Below are positions 11,901 through 23,480 of a stretch of DNA of 64,000 nucleotides, piece by piece (position 1 is the first letter of the stretch; every line of letters starts with the position of its first letter). Where the stretch lies: positions 2,660 through 66,659 of the forward strand of contig VZRS01009682.1 of NCBI GenBank assembly GCA_013398055.1, read 5' to 3'. Origin of the DNA: Ifrita kowaldi. Its lineage: Eukaryota; Chordata; Aves; Passeriformes; Cinclosomatidae. The position numbers and the translations under genes were made by a program. The notes below the pieces were generated by a model. The model was not told the origin of the DNA. It was given only the letters and a program-made list of their open reading frames with translations, and made no database searches.

Positions 11901-14900
11901 ACAGGCTGAGCTGATCTTGCCTCTGAGAGCCCTGCTGCATTGTCCCCAGGGACAGTTTGATTCAATTGAGTGACTTTTTTTAAATTCATTGATTTCTTTT
12001 CATTTATTTTCTTTGGGGTTTTTTGGGTTTTTTTGTCTTTTCCCAGGCTTCCAAACCCAAGGTGAGCATCCCGCTGTCGGCCATCATCGAGGTGCGCACC
12101 ACCATGCCCCTGGAGATGCCTGACAAAGACAACACCTTCGTCCTAAAGGTGAGAGCAGGGTGTGTGACTCTACAGGAACCCCCTCTGTACCTGCCCCCTG
12201 CAGCACAGGAAGCTCAGTCCTCAAAGGGATCATTGCCTTGGCTTTCAGAGCTGAGATGCCAACAGCACTCGTGCTCCCCACAGGATCCCCGCCTCCTGCA
12301 GCTGACACCGGGGTGTTTTGGGATCAAGCTGTTTGACTTCTCTGTGTCACCAGGAGATGGGTTAAATCAGTGTCCAGACAGAACCTGCAAGGAAAAATGC
12401 TCCTTGGTGCAGCTGCTTGTGGTTTTGTGGCTGCTGCTGTCCCAGATCAGTGATGTGTGGTGGCTGCTTCATTGACACACTGTGATGGCCCTTAGTGCTG
12501 TGGTCTGGTTGACAAGGTGACATCTGGTCAAAGGTTGGACTTGATGATCTTGGAGGTCTTTTCCAGCCTTAATGATTCTGTGGGAACAGCTCTGTGGGGC
12601 AATGAGATGCTGGGGATCAACCACACATGGGTCTGGGGGCATGAGCAGACAGTGAAAGTCTCTCTCTTCAGAATTTTCCCTATCATGCAATTAATTAGCT
12701 CAGTGCTGCCTCCTGCTCTGCTGGAAGACAACAGCCTGTCCTGGCAGATCAGGGCTGAATTTTGCAGGGTCCTGGACACCACGATGGTGATGGACCATTG
12801 GATTTTGAGCGTTCCTGTGTTCTACCTCTGCTAAACAAATACCTCTCCCCCTGATGCTTCTCCCCAAGAGTGTGTGGCAAAGCAGAGCAGAGAGGCTGGG
12901 CTTCCCAGCTGAATGAACCTGCTTGAAAGCTTAGAAAACTATGAAAGGAAGAGAGGGGGAAAATTGAGCCTGGCTTTGTGAAAGCCCCCAAGCCTGGTAG
13001 CCTGCCTGGCCCCAGCACACCTTCCCATGGGAAATGGCTTTCCAACAAATCCAGCTCCTTGTCAAGGTCACACCTTCTCCTGGCACCTTCCCTTCCCCAA
13101 GGCCTTCTTACTCTTCAGCCTCAGCAGTGGTCAGCGTCCACCATGGACACAGAGGCTCATTCAGCTGTTGTCTTCTGTGCCTCAAAGACCAACCTCAAGT
13201 GTCTTCTGCTCTCCAGACTGACCAGCCCAAAGTCCCCCTTGCTTTCCTTGCAGGCTCTGGAGAGAGAGCACCCTGAAGTTTACGTGGGGCCGTGGCCCAG
13301 AGTGGGTGGGAAGGATTGCTTCTCCTTTCTTCTTCCTCTTTGTCCAGCCCGAGCTGATGCAGTTGCTTTCCTCACACCCTGATGATGATGATGGTGACTC
13401 ACACGCAGCCTGTGGGCTGGTGGAATTCCAGGATGATTTTTGCAGAACTGCTCCCAAGTCGTGGTTCCCCAGCCCGCACGCAGGTGGTGATCGCCGTCAG
13501 CCCCAAGCTCGCCCTGTCCTTGAGCTGGAGGCTGGTTTCAGCTTTTTCTTCCACTTCAGCTTTGACAAGTTCATTTGAATTCTTGCCTGATCCTCCAGCA
13601 CATTTGTGGTGTGGTGTCATCCCTGAACTGATCAGGCATCCTCGCGTTCTTTTGTCCTCATTACTGAGGAGCACCCGCAGAGAGCCTTTGATAGGAAGGA
13701 GCTGCTGAGCACATCCCTCAGCTTTGACCACTGGCCATTGATCTCTGCTCTTGGAATATGACTCATCAACTACTTCTTGTCATGTTCTCTAGATCCCCTT
13801 ACAAGTCCCACCTCAACTGTGTCACATCAGTGTCCAAAGCGTGGCCAACACCGAGGATGTGCCACTGCTTCTCCCTATCCCTGGGGCTGTCACGAGCATG
13901 AGCAGATGGGTTTGGTCATGGCAGATCCCTGCTGGGGGGATTCAGCTCTGGGATGCCTCCTGGGTGCCTGTGAGGGTTGGTTTCTCTGGCTGCTGGAGGA
14001 AAATTCCAGGCTTGCCCTCTTCCCATCTTCTGGAGCCAGATGTGCTCTCTCCACGCCCACTGCTAACAGCTCAGTGACTGCTCCAGCCATTCCTTTAATT
14101 CTCCTCAGGAATGCTCCAAAGCCTGCCAGCTAGGAAATGCCTGCTTTACCAGGTACCTCCTGCTCCTGCCCTGTCCTGGCTCTCACTCTGCCTCAGGGGA
14201 ATTGATCAGAATTGATCCTTTGAGTGAGCCGAGGCAGCAAGCACGGCATGGAGCCCCCCAGCCAGGCTTTGCCCTCCCCTCCCAGCTGTTGGCACGGGAT
14301 GCTGTTCCCCTTTTCTCACACCCACTATTATTCGTGGCTCATTTTCTGCCCTGGTCCTTCTTGCTGGGACATCTTTCTGCTCTCCCATTTCCCCTTTGCT
14401 GGCTGGACTTGCAGAGGGGGTGAAGCACCCCCAGTGCTGGGGTGCAGGTTAGGTGGGCAAGCTGGGTGCTGTGGTTTCCCTTCCTGTGTGATGTGGAGCC
14501 CAATGTCCACCTTCACACACAACACACAGGTTACCATGGGTGGAAAAGCCCCTGCCTCGTTTAGGGAGGTTGTGATGGGTGGAAAAGCCTCTGCCTTGTT
14601 TGGGGAGGCCACACTGAAATAGTTCCTGCCAGATTGCCTAAAAATGAGCAGCCAGCGTGTCCCCAGAGCCCATCAGACACTAAGCACATGCAGTTTTTTC
14701 CATTGCACAAGCAGGTGCTTGCAAAATACCCAAGCCCTGCACGTGCTTCGCTTGCTGTCATGCTCTGCATGAGTGAGCAGCCCCATCTCCCATGTCAGCT
14801 TCATGCCTTGCCCTCAAAAAGCCAGAGAAGATCCTTTCTTCTGGTTAAACAAACTGGGGAGGGGGATCTTTGCTACTCCCCTCCACCTCTGCTCGGGACA

Positions 14901-17900
14901 GGGTCCAAGTCCCTGCTCAGCCCCAGCCAGGGCTCTGCTCCCTGCCCTCCCTGCTTATTTTCAGGATGGTGATTCAGTTGTTTGTGATTAATTGAATTTG
15001 CTTGGAGGTTGTCTCAGCTGGCAATGCGACACCCTCCTGGAGTCAGGGCTGCTCCGCTGTCTCGGGAACACGATGTTTAGGGCTCCATGAGGGATGCAGG
15101 GAAACCTGCCAGAGGCAAACAGCATCCCATGGCATCTGAGTCCACTGGTGTGGAGCTTCTGGGTTCTCCCCGGCCCCAGAAAGGCACAGCTCCTTTGGGC
15201 TGGACAGTTTGGAGGCTCTTTTGCATCCTAGTTTTTATTTATTATTTTTTTTTCCTGTGAAAGGGAGTTTCTCTCCCACTGTTGCAGTCAGAAGTCAGAA
15301 GCCTCATGGATCAGAGGTAGAAAAGATAACAGAGGAGAGGTTTAAAACTCCTGGGGTCAGGCAGGGTTTTGGGGCAGAGAGTAGCGTGGCTTCTGCTATA
15401 CCTGTGCAGAGCTAGATTTGGGGGGACACAGGGGTACCCCAGGAGTGAGGGATGCTGTCTGTGCTTGGGCATAGTGCCATGCACCCCCAATGCTGCCAGC
15501 CAGGTGTGGTTTGTCCATGGAGGCTGTAAAAATCTTGTAAAAGACCTTGTCATACATTTGCTGATAACGGTGGGGTGGGGGTTTTCCTCTGAGCCCCAGC
15601 TGTGGTCAGGGGTCATCTTGGATTCACCAGAGCATCTCTGGGGGTCACCCCTCAGCATCCCTGTGCTGGGATGGGGTGGGACACTGATCCTCTGGGTCAC
15701 CCCTGGGAACTCCTGTGCTGGGATAAGGTGGGACACTGACCCTCTGGGTCACCCCTGGGAACTCCTGTGCTGGGATGGGGTGGGACACTGATCCTCTGGG
15801 TCACCCCTGGGAACTCCTGTGCTGGGATAAGGTGGGACACTGATCCTCTGGGTNGCATCTCTGGGGGTCACCCCTCAGCATCCCTGTGCTGGGATGGGGT
15901 GGGACACTGATCCTCTGGGTCACCCCTGGGAACTCCTGTGCTGGGATAAGGTGGGACACTGACCCTCTGGGTCACCCCTGGGAACTCCTGTGCTGGGATG
16001 GGGTGGGACAGTGTTTCTCTGGGTCACCCCTGGGAATCCCTGTGCTGGGATGAGGTGGGACACTGATCCTCTGGGTCACCCCTGGGAACTCCTGTGCTGG
16101 GATAAGGTGGGACACTGATCCTCTGGGTCACCCCTGGGAACTCCTGTGCTGGGATGGGGTGGGACACTGATCCTCTGGGTCACCCCTGGGAACTCCTGTG
16201 CTGGGATGAGCTGGGACACTGATCCTGTCCTGCTCAGCTGAGGTGCTGTTTAGGGGGTCTGGCTGGGTTGTGGGGTGTGTTTTGCCTCGGGGTGGGGGGC
16301 AGCACCCCAGCACAGCTGACTCCATCCCACATTGCCTGCAGGTAGAGAATGGGGCCGAGTACATCCTGGAGACCATCGACTCCCTGCAGAAGCACTCATG
16401 GGTGGCAGATATCCAGGACTGCATCGACCCTGGGTAAGGATTGCTGGGGAAGGGGCTCTGTGGGGCCGAGCTGTGGTGCCTCACCACCGAGCACGGGCTG
16501 TTACCCTGATGCAATTTTTGCTGCTTGGGTTGTCACAGGAAGTGCCCAACTCACACCAGCAGAGGTCTGGGGGCAGAGTTAGCAGCCTGTGTCTGCCAGG
16601 AGTGCAGAGCACTGTTCACCCTTCTCTGCCCCATGTCCCCTCAGCCTGGCAGAGGTAGGTGACCTGGGAACACAGCCTCAGTGTAGGAAGTTCCTAACAC
16701 CCACCTTCTGAAGCTTTTATATTATATTTGAGCTATTTTCCATGGGTTTTTTCCAGCTTAGCATCCATTATATATTTAAGATCCTGCTGGTTGAATTGAT
16801 TTATTTGTATTTCTATCACAGTGGCATCAATGTTGTCATTGGAGTCACAACTCAGCCAAAACTTCTCATCTGCTGTTCCATCAGCACACGCAGCAAGTTG
16901 TGTTAGGGAGGTTTGTGTGTCTGGTGCTGCTGCCCTTCAGCTGGTTGAGACAGGCCCAGCCTCTGGGGAAACCTTGGCACTGCCCTTCTTGGCACAGTTT
17001 TGGAAAAACAAGGTGCCCATGCTTGTAGCAGTGAAAACCTCAAGCAAACCTGGAACAGAGGCTTGGAGAGGCTCCGGCTCCCTCCAGGTTGCCTTTGCCC
17101 CCTCCTGCTAGAGAGAGGCATTTGGTTGGTCACCATGGAGGCTGCATCTCGCAGGGAGGATGCACTGGTGCACTCCAGATCTTTGCTCCTTTTGCTGTTT
17201 TCTGAAATCTGTAATTCATTGGCATGAATTGCCCAGAGAAGCTGTGACTGCCTCATCCCTGGAAGTGTCCAAGGAGGTTGGACAGGGCTTGGAGCACCCT
17301 GGGCTAGTGGAAGGTGTCCCTGCCCGTGGTAGGGGGGTGGAACGGGATGAGCTTTAAATTCCCTTCCAACCCACACCATCCTGTGATTCTGTAATTTGGG
17401 AAGCAATGCTGAGGCTGGGCTGCTGATGCAAGGCTGGGAAAAGGCCTTTTTTTCCTCACTCCATGTTTCAGTGCTGGTTTTCCAGCTGGAGCTGAGCACC
17501 ACGGCCGTGCTCCCCTCGAGCCACCACAGGAGCCGCCAGCATCCCTGCGCCAGCCCCTCGCTCTGCCCCTGGCAGTCTCCCAGCCCTTTCTGTTTGCTTA
17601 GCACCCAGCGCCGGCCTGCTGTGGCCTCCAGACGTGACTGTAAAGCAAATAATAATGAACTCCAGAGCNGCCTCATCCCTGGAAGTGTCCAAGGAGGTTG
17701 GACAGGGCTTGGAGCACCCTGGGCTAGTGGAAGGTGTCCCTGCCCGTGGTAGGGGGGTGGAACGGGATGAGCTTTAAATTCCCTTCCAACCCACACCATC
17801 CTGTGATTCTGTAATTTGGGAAGCAATGCTGAGGCTGGGCTGCTGATGCGAGGCTGGGAAAAGGCCTTTTTTTCCTCACTCCATGTTTCAGTGCTGATTT

Positions 17901-20900
17901 TCCAGCTGGAGCTGAGCACCACGGCCATGCTCCCCTCGAGCCACCACAGGAGCCGCCGGCATCCCTGCGCCAGCCCCTCGCTCTGCCCCTGGCAGTCTCC
18001 CAGCCCTTTCTGTTTGCTTAGCACCCAGCGCCGGCCTGCTGTGGCCTCCAGACGTGACTGTAAAGCAAATAATAATGAACTCCAGAGCAAATAATAATGA
18101 GCTGTTTAATACACCACCACACACGCTCGGTGCCAAGAGCGAATTCTCAATCAGCTCCCGATGCTTTTGCCAAGGGCTGCGTGCTGGAGCCGCTGCGTGA
18201 GCGCCCGGCGACGGCTTTTCTGCAGAGCGCTGTTGGTTTTGGTTTCCTTCCTCCCTTCTTGTTTTTAACTGGCTGCAGCTGAATGACTCCCAGTGGCTGA
18301 TTCACTTACTGGCCACTAAATAATTCAGCAGCTCACAGGGAGCTGTTGCCACTGACGCAGCCGCTTCCCCGCTGCCTGTGCCCACGTGGCCCGTGTGAAG
18401 CAAGAGTAGCCGAGTGCTGTGGGCAGCTCCGGACTCTCGCCGGTGGCTGGGATAAAAATAGGATGTGGAGCAAGTCAGATGCTTGTGCAAGAAGGGTGCT
18501 GAAGTGCAGTGCACGGGGAGGGTCAGCAACAGGGATGCTCTGAGTGGCTCCCCTTGCTCTATTCCCACTCACTCTTTTGCTCCAGGCCTCCTGGCTTGGT
18601 TTTTTTTTCATGTCTTTTAGGGATGTCATTCCCGTGGGTCGGTAATTCCCTTTGCAGAGGGTGAAAGTGAAAGCGCCCTCGGGTGGAAGTTGGTGGTGGG
18701 AGGGTGTGTGGGTGCAAAGCAAAGCGCTGAGAGTCAAGGTAACAGCTTTCCTTCCAAACCCACAAGGCTGCAGCAAAATCCTGCAGCTGGAACTGACCGG
18801 CATGACCTGTGCAGTGTGGGCTTGCAAGGGTTTAATCCCTCCCACGCTGGTTTCTCACCCCCAAAAAGTCATGTTGTTTGGTGGCTGCTCTGCCTCTCCA
18901 TGCTCTTGGTGCTGTGGCAATCCCTTGGGAGGAATCTTGGATCACACTGGAATTTTGTGTGCTCTTGGATCACACTGGAATTTTGTTTGGCCGAGTCCGC
19001 ATTCCACACCAGTGAGTGGAGGTGCCACATGTGTGTGTGTCTGTCTGTGCTCTTCTCCAGGGACAGTGGGGACGACATTGAGCTGGTGTCCTGTGCACAG
19101 GGAGCCTGTCTGCCAGGCAGGACAACCTCCTCCAGCTGCGAGTTCCTGGCTGACGGTAAGGAACTACATCTGGGAAAGTCTGAGAGTCCCTCAGAGCCGT
19201 AACCTAGCCCCCAGGTGTCTCTAAGATCCAGGAGTACCCAACACAGTTGCCTTCAGAGCAGGACAGCCCCCAGCTTTGCCCAATAGTGGTGGGTGGTGCT
19301 GAGCCACGAACTCATCCCTCTGCAATTTCCCCTGCAGATGTACCCAGGCCACCAGACAGGTGTGCCCTGCCCAGTGCTCACGCCACGGCCACCGCTGTCC
19401 CCGTGCCCCACGGCCGGGGCAGGGACTCCCTGGGGGAGCTCCTCACCCATGTCCCACTGGAAAACTTCCTGCAGACGCTGGAATCCTCCCCCACCGCTGG
19501 TGGGCATCTCACAGGTACTGGGATGCAGGATGCAGCCCCAGCATCTCGCTCTGGAGGGTGCACAGAGGGAGAGGAGGAGGGGACAGGAGGAGAGGGGGTG
19601 ATGTCCGGGTGCTCCCTAAAAACCTGCTGTCCCTGCGGGCAGGGGAGGACAGCGAGGCCGAGGCGGAGATCAACCTCTCTGACTTCCCCTGGTTCCACGG
19701 GACTCTGTCCCGGATCAAGGCGGCCCAGCTGGTGCTCTTCGGGGGCGCCCGGAGTCACGGATTGTTCGTCATCCGGCAGAGCGAGACGCGGCCGGGGGAG
19801 TACGTGCTGACCTTCAACTTCCAGGGGAAAGCCAAGGTGGGTGTCCTCTGCTTCTCTGTGTCCTCTGCTTCTCTGTAATTGTTACTGCCAGCCCTGCCCA
19901 GCACCTCGGGTTCCTTCTTGCTCTGTGGGTGACCCCAAACACAGCAGCTCTGCAGGGAGCTGCACCCTGGCAGGGCATCCCTCAGGACCACCTGCCCTTG
20001 TGCCCCAAGAGGCCTCTGCACCCTGCCCAGCCCCTTCTATACTTTCCCAACTGGATCAGTGTCTGCCATGTGAGCATAAGGTTAAATACCCCATGGAGGC
20101 TCAGTGTAGCCTGGCACACCTTCCCCTGCCCTCTCCTTGTCTGTTCAGTGTCCCAAAGTACACAGGTGCACTATGAAAAACCAACCACGAGTAGTTTTTT
20201 GCTCTTTCCTAGCAAAGAGATTGCCTGTTCTTGTCACCTTGCAAGAAGGAGTTCAGGTGGGCTAGAGGCTTCCCCAGGTTGTCTGTGACCCTGGGATTAG
20301 AGCTTCAGCCTCCCTGGTTGTACCCAGCCACCCTTCTCTGTGTGTTTCTTTATGGTGCTCATCCCCAGGAGGGGCCAAACTTCTCTTGGGGCTGCAGCAA
20401 GTGGGGTTTTACAGGAAACACCCTGCAGCAGGGTAAACATAACAATCCTGTGTTAGGAGCAAACCTCCCTTGGCTGACGGAGGTGGCTCCTGCCAATTGC
20501 ACGGGTGGGTCTCACCCTCACGACCCCCAGCTCACCCCCTGCCCCCTGCACTTGCAGCACCTGCGCCTGTCGCTGAACGAGAGCGGGCAGTGCCACGTGC
20601 AGCACCTCTGGTTCCAGACCATCTTTGACATGCTGCGCCACTTCCACACGCATCCCATCCCGCTGGAGTCGGGCGGCGCGGCCGACATCACCCTCCGCAG
20701 CTACGTGGTGGCCCAGAGCCCACAGCCCGGTAGGTGCCAGGGCTGGGCAAGGCTGCACGTGGAGGGCTGGGTGTGAGGAGTGGGCTGGGATCTTGTGTGG
20801 ACCTAAAAGGGACAGATCCATGGGATTCCCTCCCTAAAGCAGTGCCCTGCTGATGTGTGGAGATGCACCACCAAGGTGGGTGTCACCCGCTGAAGGTGGG

Positions 20901-21486
20901 CACTGAGGAAGGACCACGCAGCAGCAGGGCTGTGTGGGTGTGAGCCCCTGTCCCTGGCTGCGGGTGTCAGTCCCCTGGCTCGGGCAAGGAGAGGAGCAGA
21001 GGGGTCTGCAAGGCTCAGAGCATCCTGCTATGCTGGGAGAGAGTGGGAAGGAGGGTCGGAGAACAACAGGGTCAAGGATGGAGAGGGGATGTGGGAAGGT
21101 ACCAGCGAGGGAGAGGGAAGGGGCCAAGCCCCAGGCAGCACTGGAGGGGTCAAGCTCCTGTTTCCCTTGCAGACACCGGCCCCCCACCACCCCTCGCGTC
21201 CCAGCCACCGGGCTGCCGGGTCGACCTGCCACCTCCACACTACTTCTGCAGCACAGCACCCACGGGCCCGCCGGTCCCGCCACCCGCTGAGGGGGTGGCC
21301 GCGGCCCCCACTGTCCCGGTGCCAGCGCCCTACCACCGCCTGGAGGGTGCCCTGGGCCCCCGGAGCCGCAGCGACAGCGCCGAGCGCCGGCCGGAGCCCC
21401 CTGCCGCCAGTGCCGAGGACTACCACGAGGCTGACAGTGCCCGGAGCCGGACCCGGGCGGTGGAAAACCAGTACTCCTTCTACTGA
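8931..21486 (+). CDS. SH2B2: SH2B adapter protein 2 (APS), complete, eight coding exons
   Basis: Cytoplasmic adaptor that binds activated insulin receptor, KIT and JAK-linked receptors and recruits CBL. Coding exons: 8931-9791, 12047-12148, 16342-16433, 19061-19155, 19338-19514, 19643-19836, 20558-20729, 21173-21486. All join in frame at GT/AG borders to give 668 residues, slightly longer than the ~632 of human. Order: N-terminal phenylalanine-zipper dimerisation region (~16-78, DWREFCKLHAQ), PH domain (~165-348, containing FSLRNMSLCVVDG and VELVDIQREG), proline- and Ser-rich linker, SH2 domain (~459-557) starting WFHGTLSR with phosphotyrosine-pocket Arg in FVIRQSE, then a Pro-rich tail ending RAVENQYSFY, whose Tyr665 corresponds to the CBL-binding tyrosine. 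The ATG at 8931 is chosen because MNG plus the zipper match the family. SH2B1 and SH2B3 are excluded by the C-terminus and the PRKRIP1/ORAI2 neighbours. Introns carry minisatellites, CR1 pieces and two assembly gaps; no exon is broken. Confidence 0.97.
10200..10486 (+). mobile_element. CR1 LINE 3' end, sense
   Basis: The sequence follows the CR1 3' consensus: GGAAGAAATTCTTCC, CTGGCACAGGGTGCCCAGAG, CCCATCCCTGGAAGTGTCC, GGTGTCCCTGCC and CTTCCAACCCAACCCATTC, ending TGTGATTCTGTG. It is 5'-truncated, like most CR1 copies, and non-coding. Confidence 0.93.
10896..10961 (+). mobile_element. CR1 LINE tail fragment, sense
   Basis: Only the last ~65 bases of CR1 remain: GGGTTGGAATAAGATGATC, then CCTTCCAACCCAAACCATTC and TGTGATTCTAAG. 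Confidence 0.88.
12528..12583 (+). mobile_element. CR1 LINE tail fragment, sense
   Basis: Contains GGTTGGACTTGATGATCTTG, then GGTCTTTTCCAGCC and TTAATGATTCTGTG, a diverged form of the CR1 3' end. Confidence 0.82.
15640..16230. repeat. 52-bp minisatellite in SH2B2 intron 2
   Basis: A 52-base unit of the form TGATCCTCTGGGTCACCCCT, GGGAACTCCTGTGCTGGGAT, AAGGTGGGACAC repeats about eleven times with a few alternating variants (GATAAGG, GATGGGG, GATGAGG). The N at 15854 interrupts it, and 15855 onward repeats the sequence from 15632, so the true unit number is uncertain. Confidence 0.93.
15854..15854. other. Assembly gap written as one N
   Basis: The gap lies inside the 52-bp minisatellite. About 155-220 bases after it repeat those starting at 15632. 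Confidence 0.88.
17226..17395 (+). mobile_element. CR1 LINE 3' end, sense
   Basis: CR1 consensus pieces are visible: GCCCAGAGAAGCTGTGACTG, CATCCCTGGAAGTGTCC, GGAAGGTGTCCCTGCCCGTG, CTTCCAACCCACACCATCC, ending TGTGATTCTGTA. Confidence 0.92.
17250..17668. repeat. Copy 1 of a 419-bp segment repeated across a gap
   Basis: Bases 17250-17668 recur at 17670-18088 with an offset of 420. I see four transitions between copies (17430, 17477, 17507, 17538 against 17850, 17897, 17927, 17958). The level of difference resembles two haplotypes. Confidence 0.92.
17669..17669. other. Assembly gap written as one N
   Basis: Separates two near-identical 419-base copies, which suggests overlapping ends that were not merged. 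Confidence 0.9.
17670..18088. repeat. Copy 2 of the 419-bp segment (includes a second CR1 tail at 17670-17815)
   Basis: Matches 17250-17668 with about 1% difference, then continues into unique intron sequence. The CR1 tail in it is therefore probably the same insertion seen at 17226-17395. Confidence 0.92.
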
Positions 21487-22494
21487 GCCCCCCGTGCTGG
21501 GGCTGCATGGTGGGGGGAGCGGGGCAGCCGTGCCCCTCACCGCTGCACCGGCCTCGCCACCTCCTCCTGCCACCACCAGCGACCCAGCCGGGACGCCCTC
21601 CTCGCTCCCTGCTGCTTTTGGGAGCTGTGGCAGCGGCGGGCAATGTCCCAGCTGGACCTGGCACCAGCCCCGGGGTTGGGGCAGTGCTGGGGGTGTGGGA
21701 GTCTGAAAGAGTCAGTGCCATTTTAGAGCTTGCAGCCTCTTCTCCTTCCCTCCGGACCAAGAGCTCTCCCAGGGCCGAGCTGGGCTCCCTGCATCTCCTC
21801 CTGGGTATGACCATCGGGGGATGGCACCCGAAGCTGTGACAGGCTCCATCCTCCAGCCAAAGCACCTTGGCATGTCCCCTCTGGGGTGAGAGCCCAGCAT
21901 GGCCAACATCCTTCTGGCACCATCGTCCCGCAAACCAGCTGCTGAGGGACTCTGGCGTTTTGGGATGAGCATGGAAATGTCAGATCTCCATGCACAGACT
22001 CTTCTCACACACATGGATCACTGAGAGGGTGCTGCTGCAGAGGCCTGAGGGTTTATCTGGGCTGGCTTTTGGGCTCCCTCTGGGGCATGTGTTTCCTACC
22101 CTCTGACAGAAGAAGGTTTTTGTCCAAAGCTTAATGAATTGCATTCAAGGAAGGGTTTTCCTGCTGTCCTGCCTTTTCTGTTCCTTTGTTTCCTTTCTCC
22201 CCTCGCTGTACCAACAGAGAATCCCTGGATAACCCTTTCGTCCTCCCTCTCTTCCTTGACTTTTCCAAACCTAAGCTCTGCAAGGGCATCAGCTCAGCCT
22301 TCTGCCTGTTTTCTGCCACAGCTGGGCATTATTTTCCATTGCTCAAGGCAAACCTTGGAAAATATGACAACAGCCCCTCTTGACATCAGTTCTTGGTCAT
22401 TTGGGATGTCTCGGGGGGGTCAGGCAGAGGCCAGGGTCTGTGTCCAGAGGTGAGGGACAGCTCTGCCTTGCAGGTGCTTGGCTGGGCTCCCAGG

Positions 22495-22500
22495 AATAAA
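22495..22500 (+). terminator. Candidate polyadenylation signal for SH2B2
   Basis: AATAAA about 1.0 kb after the SH2B2 stop, followed within 20-30 bases by the T-rich GATTCTTTTCC. Confidence 0.4.
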
Positions 22501-23455
22501 AACACTATGTTGATTCTTTTCCAGCAGGTCATGGAAGCCCTGAGGATGGTTTTACAGGCCAGGGTTTATGCCTCGTAGTGGGTGGGAGACCCTCAGAAAG
22601 GGGAGGGGGGGTTGCAGACAAAGTGTTTGCACGTCCCCCTTGGTTTGGCTCACACAGCTTGTCTTACCCAGCACCAGGGCTCCTGGCTCCTCGTGTGGCA
22701 GTGACACAGGAGTGACAGTGCTCACAGGACCTGAGCCAGGTGGCTTTGGAGCGGCTGGGTAGGTCTCCAGGTAGAGCACACCCCACCATACCCAGCTAGA
22801 AGTTACTGCTTAGTGCAAAGAGGTAGAAGCCAAGCCACAACCTCAAAAAAAAAACCCTTTAATTTGCCTGGAATGGGGTTGGGCCGAATTTTTATTTATT
22901 AGGTGCCTTCTTTCCTGAGCTAGCAAAGCATGTCCCCAGTGCTTGACTCACAAGAGGGCAGGAAAGGTGTCTCCAAGGCTCCTTGCCTCCTCCTGTGGTG
23001 TGAGAGCTGCCTTTCTGGCCCATGGATATGTGAGACGAGGGCTGGTGGATCCCGTTCCTACAGCAAATATCACCTTCTCCCCAAACACACGGCCCTTCAG
23101 AGGGCAGCGGCAGCAGTTTGCTCCTTTGAGGGTATTTCTCCTTCCTGAGCCCAGCTAAAACACAGCTGGGCAGGGAGATGCTGGACACTGTTGGTTGATG
23201 GTTTAACACACACAATGGATGAGGGGAGGTCTCCAGATCTGACACCGACATCACCACTCTGGTTCTTCCCTCAGGTTCCAAGGGTGGGATCCAGAGGGCT
23301 GGATGGGAGCACTGCCTTACGGTCCTTCAGCTATTGGCTTTGTTTCTCACTTTCTGTGTCACAGGATAGGAAAAGGAGGGGGAAGCAATGATCTGCAAGC
23401 AAAAAATGTTAATTTGTAAATAGGGAAGAGTCTGGAAGAGTTTACTGTTGTGTAG

Positions 23456-23461
23456 AATAAA
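23456..23461 (+). terminator. Alternative polyadenylation signal for SH2B2
   Basis: AATAAA about 2.0 kb after the stop, followed by T-rich then G-rich sequence, as at many vertebrate 3' ends. Confidence 0.4.
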
Positions 23462-23480
23462 TTAATTTTATTTAAAAAAA

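Larger units (their letters stand above)
9792..12046 (+). other. SH2B2 intron 1 (between coding exons)
   Basis: Intron with GTAAGT donor and a CTTTTCCCAG acceptor. It holds two CR1 pieces (10200-10486 and 10896-10961). Between 11400 and 11580 there is an AT-rich block containing TAATTAAAA-like homeodomain sites that could be regulatory. I see no exon. Confidence 0.8.
12149..16341 (+). other. SH2B2 intron 2
   Basis: Intron between the two middle PH-domain exons. It contains a short CR1 tail at 12528-12583, a two-copy ~50-base repeat around 14530-14610 (TGGGTGGAAAAGCC twice), and the 52-bp minisatellite at 15640-16230 with a single-N gap at 15854. I see no additional coding exon. Confidence 0.8.
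16434..19060 (+). other. SH2B2 intron 3
   Basis: Intron with GTAAGG donor after CCTGG and acceptor TTCTCCAG. It contains a CR1 tail (17226-17395) that appears a second time after the N at 17669, and a two-copy repeat of GGATCACACTGGAATTTTGT at about 18938-18985. No exon is seen. Confidence 0.8.
21487..23480 (+). other. SH2B2 3' UTR (end uncertain)
   Basis: Non-coding DNA following the TGA at 21484-21486. Two AATAAA signals are candidates for the 3' end: 22495-22500 and 23456-23461. Neither can be chosen from sequence alone. Confidence 0.55.

Noticed and set aside
16903..18090. 395-codon minus-strand ORF spanning the N at 17669
   Set aside because: It reads through a gap and a duplicated CR1 tail; the repeated peptide reflects the duplication.
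20834..21865. 343-codon ORF antisense to the last SH2B2 exon
   Set aside because: Shadow frame of a GC-rich coding exon with low stop density; no domain and no splice support.
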